Part shown: one piece after another, positions 54,596 through 61,933 of the stretch
How the letters are laid out: every line of letters starts with the position of its first letter
Numbering within the stretch: the first letter of the stretch is position 1
From: Mycobacterium sp.
GTDB taxonomy: Bacteria; Actinomycetota; Actinomycetes; Mycobacteriales; Mycobacteriaceae
Assembly (NCBI GenBank): GCA_003987775.1
Contig: RXJD01000043.1
Coordinates: 1 to 64,000, forward strand
DNA length: 64,000 nt
Direction of reading: 5' to 3'
Notes under the pieces: model-generated
The model's database searches: none
What the model was told of the DNA's origin: nothing
What the model saw: the letters and a program-made list of their open reading frames with translations, nothing else
Position numbers and translations under genes: made by a program

Positions 54596-55924
54596 ATGAG
54601 CGCCGATCCGCAGGCATCGCCTGCCGCCGACAATCGTGCGGCGGGTCAACCCCGCCGGGCGGTGATCGACCATGCCTGGCGCGCAATCGGTCCCGGCGTC
54701 GAGGTGTTCAGCAGTGACGACGGTGGCCCGCTGACCCGCACGGTCAAACGCATCATCGACCCCCTGGTCTTGCGGTTGAGGTCCAACCCGCAGTTCTCCG
54801 CACCCGTCGTCGGCAGCGAAACGGCCGCCGAGATGCACGATCTGATCCTCGACAATGCGAGCCAATTGCGTTTCGCCGCAGCCTGGTTCGAGGTGCTCAA
54901 ACTCGAGCGCCGCAGACTGCGCATTCGCAGCGGCAACGCCCAGGAGCTGTACTTCCCGGTGTGCTTCGAGCTGGCGGTGACCAAAGGTGCGCCCACACCC
55001 CAAGATCGCGAGGCCGCCGCCGCGGTGCTGCACGAGGTGCACCAAGGGCGCGACCGCACCGCGATCGAGGTGCTCAACGACTATGTCGCCGATCCGAAAG
55101 TGGTCGCCGCCCTGGCGGCTCAGCTCGAGGCGAGCTGGCGTGACGTCCGGCCCGGCACCGCCGTGCTGGAGCCGTTCCTGGCGGCGTTGACCACGGTCCT
55201 CGGTCCCGCCCGCAGCCACACCGCGGCCACCGCACGTCAGCGCGTGTGGTCTTCGGTGATCGCTGACGCGACGCCGTACAACCTGGGTGCCCTCGCCCGG
55301 GCCGAGGGTGCCGAGCTGCCGTGGTCGATCGCCGAGCTTGGTTTGAGTTCGGTTGTGCCGCAACGCCCTCCGCAGGTATCGGGCGGTTCCGACGGCGACC
55401 GTCCGATGGATCGGACCGTGGTGGACCGGGTCCGTTCCACCTTGCGGCGCGCACTGGACCGTGACGCGCTGCCCGACATTCCCCTGCTCTGCGAAGAGGA
55501 GGTCGACCGGGCCTGCGCGCCATGGGGTTTGCTCGCGGAAGACAAGCAGGCGACGTTGGTGACCGGCATCGAGGTGGCGGGCGAGCTCGCACCGTTGGAC
55601 CGGTCGGTGGCCAGTCGTTATGCGCTGGCCGCGCAGATCCAGTCGCGGCTGCGCAAGGAGGCCTACGTGCTGCACGCGCGGCGGTATCTGGCCGAGGGTG
55701 GTCCGATCCATCCGCGCCAACAGCAGGTGGTCGACGACCTGGCGCGGTATCGGCAGCCGTATCTGAGCCGGCTGTGGGCGCGGCTGCACGGACGCGATGT
55801 GTGGCAGGAGCCCTGCGAAGACGTCGACGACGTGCGCTCATTGCTCGAGGGGGTGGCCAGGTCGGTCAGCCTGGACCACCGGCAGCGGATCAAGTCGATG
55901 CTGGAATTGCAGGTGGCCGGATGA
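54596..55924 (+). CDS. Unrecognised 442-residue helical protein of the CHAT locus
   Basis: From ATG 54596. No signal peptide, membrane helix or nucleotide motif. Mostly helical and Arg/Glu/Ala-rich. Distinct segments are VFSSDDGGPLTRTVKRIIDP, LRFAAAWFEVLKLERRRLRI, LYFPVCFELAVTKGAPTPQD, IPLLCEEEVDRACAPWGLLA and the C-terminal DLARYRQPYLSRLWARLHGR. The protein is cytosolic by composition. Its stop overlaps the next start (ATGA). I cannot assign a family. Confidence 0.75.
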   Translation: MSADPQASPAADNRAAGQPRRAVIDHAWRAIGPGVEVFSSDDGGPLTRTVKRIIDPLVLRLRSNPQFSAPVVGSETAAEMHDLILDNASQLRFAAAWFEVLKLERRRLRIRSGNAQELYFPVCFELAVTKGAPTPQDREAAAAVLHEVHQGRDRTAIEVLNDYVADPKVVAALAAQLEASWRDVRPGTAVLEPFLAALTTVLGPARSHTAATARQRVWSSVIADATPYNLGALARAEGAELPWSIAELGLSSVVPQRPPQVSGGSDGDRPMDRTVVDRVRSTLRRALDRDALPDIPLLCEEEVDRACAPWGLLAEDKQATLVTGIEVAGELAPLDRSVASRYALAAQIQSRLRKEAYVLHARRYLAEGGPIHPRQQQVVDDLARYRQPYLSRLWARLHGRDVWQEPCEDVDDVRSLLEGVARSVSLDHRQRIKSMLELQVAG

Positions 55925-57027
55925 GGCCGGTCGAAGCCGCGCAGCAGCCCCTGCCCCTGGTGGCGGTGCTGGAAGTCAGCGGCGCGGTGCTGTCCTGGAT
56001 CATAGACAGCCCCGCCGACCCGGCCGACGCGGTGGAAGTCACCATCGTCGACCCCGCCCGGGCCGACTGGCTGTGGCGCGTGGTCGGCGAGTCCGGCCAC
56101 GTCGCGCTGCTGTCGTCCGTCGAGGAACCGCGGGAATTGACCGGCCTGCGCGTCGCCCCCGGGTCGATGAACCCGCTGCACCGACTGGCACTCGGGCATT
56201 GGCTGCGGCGGTGGTGGCCGGCCAGCCAGCGCGACGACATCCCCACCCTCGACCGCGCTCTGCTCGACACCGAGGTGGCCCTGCTGACGGTCGGCGCCCA
56301 GGATTTCTTCAGCGACGACACCCTCGATTCCGATGTGACCGGCCTGCTCGCGCCGCACGCCGCGGCCCTGACCGGCCACGCGCGAACGAGTGATTCGCGA
56401 GTGCGTGACCTGGTGCGGGCCGGTGCCGAGTTGGCCGACGAGGTGGGCCTGGACGGCGACGACTGGGCGGATCTGTCGGTCGCGCTCGATGATCCGGAAT
56501 CAGCGCTGTCCATGCCGACGGGTTACCGCGACGACTACGCGCTGGCCGCAGGCGCCGGGGCGGGCCCGCGTTCGTCCGCGGCCATCGGGCAGGGCGTTGC
56601 CTCGATCAACTGGGGCGCGGTGCCACCGGGCATCTTCGACGCCGCCGAGGACACCGTGGACTGGAGTGTCGAGGCAGCCGGACCGGCCGTCGTCGCGGTG
56701 GTACGGGCGGCCGTCATCGGCCCCGAACCGGCCACCGACATCGCGGTCCGCGTGCAGTCCGGGGACGTCACCGGCGCGGCGGCGCTGGACGCCGGTGGCC
56801 GGGCCACCGTTCCCCTGGTCGATGCCCAACGTCGGGACCTGACGGAATCGGCGGCCTGGAACCACGACTGGCCCGCGACCTCGGTGGTCATCGGGGCACC
56901 GCTCGCACAGACGGGCGAGCCCCGGGAAGTGCGGGAGCGGGTCCGCAGGTGGGTGCGGGCACGACTCGAGCAGCCCCCGCAGGATGCCTACCTGGCCGAG
57001 ATTCTGGCGAGTGAGTCTTCCTACTGA
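55921..57027 (+). CDS. Unrecognised 368-residue acidic protein of the CHAT locus
   Basis: From ATG 55921, coupled to the previous gene. Asp/Ala-rich and acidic. Characteristic motifs are PLHRLALGHWLRRWWPASQR, DIPTLDRALLDTEVALLTVG, and a beta-rich C-terminal half (INWGAVPPGIFDAAEDTVDW; AVRVQSGDVTGAAALDAGGR) ending in a helix. The tryptophan-rich HWLRRWW segment followed by LDRALLD looks like a conserved interaction motif. No enzyme signature. It ends 27 bases before the next gene, which has its own promoter. Confidence 0.75.
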   Translation: MRPVEAAQQPLPLVAVLEVSGAVLSWIIDSPADPADAVEVTIVDPARADWLWRVVGESGHVALLSSVEEPRELTGLRVAPGSMNPLHRLALGHWLRRWWPASQRDDIPTLDRALLDTEVALLTVGAQDFFSDDTLDSDVTGLLAPHAAALTGHARTSDSRVRDLVRAGAELADEVGLDGDDWADLSVALDDPESALSMPTGYRDDYALAAGAGAGPRSSAAIGQGVASINWGAVPPGIFDAAEDTVDWSVEAAGPAVVAVVRAAVIGPEPATDIAVRVQSGDVTGAAALDAGGRATVPLVDAQRRDLTESAAWNHDWPATSVVIGAPLAQTGEPREVRERVRRWVRARLEQPPQDAYLAEILASESSY

Positions 57028-57042
57028 GCGTCGGGCCCGCTT

Positions 57043-57048
57043 TATGCT
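57043..57048 (+). promoter_or_regulatory. Leaderless promoter of the 57055 gene
   Basis: TATGCT ends six bases before GTG 57055. Confidence 0.5.
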
Positions 57049-57054
57049 GAGCGA

Positions 57055-58113
57055 GTGCCCAACACATATCGCGTCGTGCAGTGGACGACAGGAAACGTCG
57101 GTAAGAGCTCGTTGCAGTCGATCGTCGCCAACCATCAATTCGACCTGGTCGGGTGCTACGCGTGGTCCCCGGACAAGGCCGGCCGTGATGCCGGTGAGCT
57201 GGCCGGGATCGATCCCACCGGCGTGGTCGCCACCAACGATGTCGAGGCGTTGCTGGCCCTGAAGCCGGACTGCGTGGTCTACAACCCGATGTGGATCGAC
57301 GTTGACGAGCTGGTCCGCATCCTGTCCGCGGGGGTCAACGTGGTGACGACGGCGTCGTTCATCACCGGACACAACCTGGGTGAGGGACGCGACCGCATCC
57401 AGCGTGCCTGCCTGGAGGGCGGCTCGACGATGTTCGGCTCCGGTGTCAGCCCCGGCTTCGCCGAGTTGCTGGCCATCGTGTCGGCGATGGTGTGCAACCG
57501 CGTCGACAAGGTCACCGTCAACGAGGCCGCCGACACCACGTTCTACGACTCCCCCGACACCGAGAAGCCGGTCGGCTTCGGACAGCCGATCGGCCACCCC
57601 GACCTGGCGCAGATGGCCGAGAAGGGCACCGCGATCTTCGGCGAAGCGGTCCGGCTGGTTGCCGACGCGCTCGGCGTCGAACTCGACGGAATCCGCTGCG
57701 TGCCCGAATTCGCGCAGACCACAGCCGATCTCGAGATGGCATCCTGGACCATTGCGGCGGGATGCGTCGCGGGCGTCTACATCAGCTGGCAAGGCTTCGT
57801 CGGCGACCGCACCGTCATCGACCTCAATGTCCGGTGGCGCAAGGGCCAGACGCTCGAGCCGGACTGGAAGATCGACCAGGACGGCTGGGTGATTCAGATC
57901 GACGGGCAGCCCACGGTGACCACCCGGGTCGGCTTCCTGCCACCCCCGTACTTCCAGGCCACGACGCTCGCCGAGTTCATGGCCCTGGGTCACATCATGA
58001 CGGCGATGCCCGCCATCAACGCCATCCCGGCCGTGGTCGCCGCGGCACCCGGCATCGTCACATACGCGGACCTTCCGCTGACCCTGCCGCGCGGGACCGT
58101 GCCGGCCGGCTGA
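57055..58113 (+). CDS. NAD(P)-binding dihydrodipicolinate-reductase-like protein
   Basis: 352 residues from GTG 57055. A Rossmann fold opens at YRVVQWTTGNVGKSSLQSIV; the DapB-like family continues with VVYNPMWIDVDELVRILSAG, TTASFITGHNLG and FGSGVSPGFAELL. Members are annotated as dihydrodipicolinate reductase N-terminal or diaminopentanoate/amine dehydrogenase-like. The mycobacterial ones are abundant and mostly untested, so the substrate is unknown. Own promoter, so probably not part of the CHAT system. Confidence 0.8.
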   Translation: MPNTYRVVQWTTGNVGKSSLQSIVANHQFDLVGCYAWSPDKAGRDAGELAGIDPTGVVATNDVEALLALKPDCVVYNPMWIDVDELVRILSAGVNVVTTASFITGHNLGEGRDRIQRACLEGGSTMFGSGVSPGFAELLAIVSAMVCNRVDKVTVNEAADTTFYDSPDTEKPVGFGQPIGHPDLAQMAEKGTAIFGEAVRLVADALGVELDGIRCVPEFAQTTADLEMASWTIAAGCVAGVYISWQGFVGDRTVIDLNVRWRKGQTLEPDWKIDQDGWVIQIDGQPTVTTRVGFLPPPYFQATTLAEFMALGHIMTAMPAINAIPAVVAAAPGIVTYADLPLTLPRGTVPAG

Positions 58114-58148
58114 GCATGAAGCCGCCGGTCAGCGGGTATCCCCTGCGC

Positions 58149-58337
58149 ATGGCTACCAACAACCGATTGAGCAACACAGCCCAGTACTGGGGCGGCAGGG
58201 CCAAAGAGACGCTCGGCCGACTCTCCGGCAACCGGCGCACCCGGTACGAAGGCAAGCTGGACCAGGCGAAGGCAAACGTGAAGGACGCCGGGCTCGATGT
58301 CCGGAACGCATTTCGGCGCCGGCGGGCACGGTACTGA
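58149..58337 (+). CDS. CsbD-like small stress protein, copy 1
   Basis: 62 residues from ATG 58149 (ATG 58116 adds eleven). Motifs AQYWGGRAKETLGRLSGNRR and YEGKLDQAKANVKDAGLDVR match the CsbD pattern, with an unusually basic C terminus (RRRRARY). A paralogue lies at 58460 beyond a tandem repeat. Confidence 0.75.
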   Translation: MATNNRLSNTAQYWGGRAKETLGRLSGNRRTRYEGKLDQAKANVKDAGLDVRNAFRRRRARY

Positions 58338-58338
58338 G

Positions 58339-58410
58339 GGTTTCAGCACCCGCCGGGGTTTCAGCACCCGCCGGGGTTTCAGCACCCGCCGGGGTTTCAG
58401 CACCCGCCGC
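58339..58410 (+). repeat. Four tandem 18-base repeats between csbD paralogues
   Basis: Unit GGTTTCAGCACCCGCCGG at 58339, 58357, 58375 and 58393; only the last base of the fourth unit differs. Not CRISPR, as there are no spacers. Confidence 0.9.
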
Positions 58411-58459
58411 ATTCGGGTACTTCCCACCAGTCAGCCGAAAAGCGAAGAAGGAGCCGGGC

Positions 58460-58633
58460 ATGAGCGCCGAAGACAAGATCAAGAACAAGATCGAGGACCT
58501 GGGTGGTAAGGCGAAGGAGACCGTCGGTAAGGCTACGGGAGACCGCAGCACCGAGAACGAAGGACGCTTCGACCAGGCCAAGTCCAGCCTGAAGGACGCC
58601 GGCGAGAAGGTGAAGGACGCCTTCAAGAAGTAG
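58460..58633 (+). CDS. CsbD-family stress protein, copy 2
   Basis: 57 residues from ATG 58460 with AAGAAGGAGCC before it. A typical CsbD: MSAEDKIKNKIEDLGGKAKE, TGDRSTENEGRFDQAK, DAGEKVKDAFKK. Highly charged, soluble and probably stress-induced. Followed by a strong terminator. Confidence 0.85.
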   Translation: MSAEDKIKNKIEDLGGKAKETVGKATGDRSTENEGRFDQAKSSLKDAGEKVKDAFKK

Positions 58634-58702
58634 CAACTTCTGCGAAATGTGCTCAGCGGCATGAGGTTTCAGGCAACTGGGCGCGACGCCGATAGCCACC
58701 CG

Positions 58703-58745
58703 AAGCTGTCCCGCGCGGTCCGGAACCGTCCGCGCGGGACAGCTT
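58703..58745. terminator. Strong hairpin after the csbD genes
   Basis: Sixteen-base perfect arms, AAGCTGTCCCGCGCGG (58703-58718) and its complement (58730-58745), loop 11 bases, then TTGTGGTT. Confidence 0.85.
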
Positions 58746-58783
58746 TGTGGTTGATACCCCGGTCTTTGGGCTACCCCCTAGCC

Positions 58784-59482
58784 ATGATCAGTTCACAACG
58801 CCTGCTGGCCGGCGCCGGCGCGGTAGCGGTGCTCACCGTCTCCCAACTGGCCGGCGGCCCGGTTCCCGCGGCAAAGGCCGCCCCGTGTCCCGACGTCGAG
58901 GTCGTATTCGCCCGGGGCAGTGGCGAGCCCGCCGGGGTGGGCGGTGTCGGGCAGTCGTTCGTCGACTCGCTGCGCTCGGACATCGGACCGAAATCCCTTG
59001 GCGTCTATGCCGTCAACTATCCGGCCAGCACCGACTTCGGCAGCAGCGACTTCCCGCTGACGGTCATCGACGGCATTCGCGACGCGGGCTCGCACATCCA
59101 GTCGATGTCGTCGGCATGCCCCAACACCCGAGAGGTGCTGGGCGGTTACTCCCAAGGGGCGGCGGTGGCGGGCTACGTCACCTCGGCCGCCGTGCCACCG
59201 GGAGTGCCCGCCGCGGCCGTTCCCCAGCCGCTGGCACCGGACATCGCAAATCACGTTGCGGCGGTGGCTCTGTTCGGAACGCCCTCACCGCAGTTCCTGA
59301 GTCAGTACAACGCGCCGCAGATCGCTATCGGGCCGCTGTATCAGCCCAAGACGATCGAGCTGTGTGCCGACGGCGACACGATCTGCAACGGGGGCGGCAC
59401 CACGCCGAACTTCGCCCACACCACCTATCCGGTCAACGGGATGACCAGCCAGGCAGCCGATTTCGCGGCGGGACGGCTATAA
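58784..59482 (+). CDS. Secreted cutinase-like esterase (Cut5/Culp)
   Basis: 232 residues from ATG 58784. Signal peptide (LAGAGAVAVLTVSQLAGGPV, cleavage before AAPCPD). Catalytic Ser123 (GGYSQGAAVAG), Asp198 (LCADGDTICNG) and His212 (FAHTTYP), with cutinase disulfide cysteines. Acts on ester lipids at the cell surface. By position it equals cut5, which I recall as split into Rv3724A/B in M. tuberculosis H37Rv; here the frame is continuous. Confidence 0.92.
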   Translation: MISSQRLLAGAGAVAVLTVSQLAGGPVPAAKAAPCPDVEVVFARGSGEPAGVGGVGQSFVDSLRSDIGPKSLGVYAVNYPASTDFGSSDFPLTVIDGIRDAGSHIQSMSSACPNTREVLGGYSQGAAVAGYVTSAAVPPGVPAAAVPQPLAPDIANHVAAVALFGTPSPQFLSQYNAPQIAIGPLYQPKTIELCADGDTICNGGGTTPNFAHTTYPVNGMTSQAADFAAGRL

Positions 59483-59629
59483 CTCGTCCCGCTCCTCGTC
59501 GTCGTCGGGCTCCGGCGTCGGCAGCGGCGGCGACGTCTTGAGCCAATCGCGCAGCCGGAGCAGCCCGTTGATGACGATGGCGAGACCCAGCAGGACCAGC
59601 GCCACCACGATGATTGCGGTGGTCACCAC
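59477..59629 (-). CDS. Small single-pass membrane protein, 50 residues
   Basis: GTG 59629 (or the adjacent GTG) opens a helix TTAIIVVALVLLGLAIVING, then LLRLRDWLKTSPPLPTPEPD and an acidic DDDEERDEL end. The clean helix plus charged tail and clean fit to the gap (its stop overlaps the cutinase stop by six bases) support a real gene. No family is recognised. Confidence 0.6.
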   Translation of the reverse strand: MVTTAIIVVALVLLGLAIVINGLLRLRDWLKTSPPLPTPEPDDDEERDEL

Positions 59630-59638
59630 ACCATGGTG

Positions 59639-60025
59639 TCAGGCGGCGGGCTTGACCTCGAGTCCGACATGCACCTTGTCGATACCGCCGCGCACGATCG
59701 AGTGCGGCAGGAACCACCAGGCGTGGTACCAGTACCGCCGCAGCACCGCGTTGTAGACCTGCCGCGTCTCCGACTTCGGCAGCACGCGTGCGATCCCCTC
59801 CACGTCCTCGCTCTTGGGCTTGCCCAATGATCCGCTCTTGGCGAGCGTCACCCGCGGGGTGTTGCGGATTCGCTTGACCTTCCACGACTCGTCGTCGGTG
59901 ATGATGAGCAACCGGTCGCCATCCGGCACGCCCCAGATCGCGGTCGGCTTGGGCCGGCCATCCTTGGTGAAGGTGGTCAGCAGTAAGTACTTCGACTTGA
60001 TGACATCTTTGAATCCGACGGCCAC
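59639..60025 (-). CDS. PPOX-class F420-dependent oxidoreductase family protein
   Basis: 128 residues. A split-beta-barrel flavin/deazaflavin fold: YLLLTTFTKDGRPKPTAIWG, LLIITDDESWKVKRIRNTPR, VTLAKSGSLGK and HAWWFLPHSIVRGGIDKVHV. Members bind F420 or FMN; the substrate is unknown. GTTCCTCCTGGTT (coding strand AACCAGGAGGAAC) gives a strong ribosome site before ATG 60025. Confidence 0.87.
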   Translation of the reverse strand: MAVGFKDVIKSKYLLLTTFTKDGRPKPTAIWGVPDGDRLLIITDDESWKVKRIRNTPRVTLAKSGSLGKPKSEDVEGIARVLPKSETRQVYNAVLRRYWYHAWWFLPHSIVRGGIDKVHVGLEVKPAA

Positions 60026-60177
60026 GTGTTCCTCCTGGTTCCTCGTGGCTCAAGAATGTGCCTCGAAATGTGCGGGGAAGATACCCGGTGCGAGCGAGGC
60101 GGAAACCGCCGCGGATTGTGATGCATCGCACCTACCCCACCGGTCGGGCAACCGATCGGCGGTTGCAGAATGCCACC

Positions 60178-61164
60178 ATGCACGTTCTGGTAACCGGAGG
60201 TACGGGTTTCGTCGGCGGCTGGACCGCCAAGGCCATCGCTGACGCGGGTCACGATGTCCGGTTCCTGGTGCGGAAGCCGGAACGTCTGCAGACGTCGGTG
60301 GCCGCGCTGGGTGTGGACACGTCGGACTTCGCGGTCGGCGACATCAAGGACCGCGACTCGGTTCGCGAGGCGCTGCAAGGCTGCGACGCCGTGGTGCACA
60401 GCGCCGCACTTGTCGCGACCGATCCGCGCCAGACCGCTCAGATGCTCGCCACCAACATGGAGGGCGCCCGCAACGTGCTGGGCCAGGCAGTCCAACTCGG
60501 ACTCGACCCGATCGTGCATGTCTCGAGTTTCACTGCCCTGTTCCACCCGAACCTCGGGACGCTGACCGCCGACCTGCCCGTGGTGGGCGGGACGGACGGC
60601 TATGGCACATCCAAGGCGCAGGTGGAGATCTACGCCCGCGGCTTGCAGGACGCCGGCGCACCGGTCAACATCACCTACCCCGGAATGGTTCTGGGCCCCC
60701 CGGTCGGTGACCAGTTCGGCGAGGCCGGCGAGGGAGTCAAGGCCGCGTTGCAGATGCATGCGATCCCGGGACGCGGCGCGGCCTGGATGGTGGTCGATGT
60801 GCGCGATGTGGCCGCGTTGCACGCGGCGCTGCTCGAACCCGGACGTGGGCCCCGCCGCTACATGGCCGGCGGCCACCGGCTCGCGGTGGCCGATCTGGCC
60901 AGAACACTCGGCGAGGTCAGCGGCACAACGATGGTCTCGGTTCCGATCCCCGACACCGCGTTGCGGGCCGCCGGATCGATCTTCGATTTCGTGGGTCCCT
61001 ATCTCCCCTTCGACAACCCGATTACCGCGGCGGGCATGCAGTACTACACACAGATGCCCGAGTCCGACGACTCGCCGGCCGAGCGTGAACTCGGCGTCCA
61101 CTTCCGCGATGCCCGCACCACGCTTGCGGATACGGTTGCCGCGCTGGATGATTCCGCAAGCTAG
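60178..61164 (+). CDS. NAD-dependent epimerase/dehydratase (extended SDR)
   Basis: 328 residues from ATG 60178. Extended short-chain dehydrogenase: cofactor motif VTGGTGFVGGWTAKA, AVVHSAALVA, VHVSSFTAL, and the active-site pair in YGTSKAQVEIYAR (YxxxK). ITYPGMVLGPP is typical. Substrate unknown. CAGAAT six bases before the ATG fits a leaderless start. Confidence 0.88.
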   Translation: MHVLVTGGTGFVGGWTAKAIADAGHDVRFLVRKPERLQTSVAALGVDTSDFAVGDIKDRDSVREALQGCDAVVHSAALVATDPRQTAQMLATNMEGARNVLGQAVQLGLDPIVHVSSFTALFHPNLGTLTADLPVVGGTDGYGTSKAQVEIYARGLQDAGAPVNITYPGMVLGPPVGDQFGEAGEGVKAALQMHAIPGRGAAWMVVDVRDVAALHAALLEPGRGPRRYMAGGHRLAVADLARTLGEVSGTTMVSVPIPDTALRAAGSIFDFVGPYLPFDNPITAAGMQYYTQMPESDDSPAERELGVHFRDARTTLADTVAALDDSAS

Positions 61165-61933
61165 CCGAGTGGGATCGCGGCAACGGGGATCGGTGAGCCC
61201 CGCACGCCGACGTCGATCCTGAGCAACGCGCCGATCGTGGTGACGTAGATCTCGGTGCCCGCGAACGCGAGCGAGGACACGAATCGGCCGGGCACGTCGA
61301 CGATGTGGTCCAGACCTCCCGTTGCATCGAAACGCGCAATGCCGCAACCACTTCCGAGCGCCACCCACACGCCGCCCTCGACGTCGACCGCCAGCCCGTC
61401 GCATTCGCCGTGGGGCGCCTCCGCGAATTCCGCCGCACCCTGCTGGCCGATGCCACGTACACGCGCGGCCGCGTATTCACACACATACAACCGGGTGCCG
61501 TCCGGCGCGTACCCGACACCGTTGGGCCACAACAGATCTGACACAAGAATTGTGGCGGTGCCGTCAGGTGAGAGCTGCACCAGTTCGGTGGGCCCGGCCG
61601 TCTCACCCCGCTGATGACGCAGGACACCGACGACCACCGAGCCGTCCGGAGCCACGGTCAGATCGTTGAGACCGGTCGCACCGTCGGCCGCCCATACCGT
61701 TCGCGGACCGCCGGACCGGTATATGCCAGATCCCGTCCGCTGACCAGCAGTCCGCCGTCGGCATGCACCGCGATCCCGCCGATACCGCGACGCTTCTCCA
61801 GCACCGTGGACACGCCGCCGTCCGACCACCGGTAGACCCCACCGGCCGTGGTGTTGGCGAACAGCACCGAACCGTCGGGCAGCGGCCGGGGCGCCTCCAG
61901 AAGGCCCTCCGATTCCCACAGGACCTCCGTCAC
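61161..61933 (-). pseudogene. SMP-30/gluconolactonase-like gene broken by a frameshift
   Basis: GTG 61933, overlapping the cyclase stop as GTGA, opens VTEVLWESEGLLEAPRPLPD, then GGVYRWSDGGVSTVLEKRRG up to GLLVSGRDLAY (about 61720). The rest, ADGATGLNDLTVAPDGSVVV and WPNGVGYAPDGTRLYVCEYA to the stop at 61161, is in another frame. The shift equals one missing base or two extra near 61720. Corrected, it would be about 257 residues with all propeller blades. Real decay or sequence error. Confidence 0.75.

Noticed and set aside
58339-58410. 18-base repeats as a CRISPR array
   Set aside because: Head-to-tail copies without spacers; too short for CRISPR repeats.
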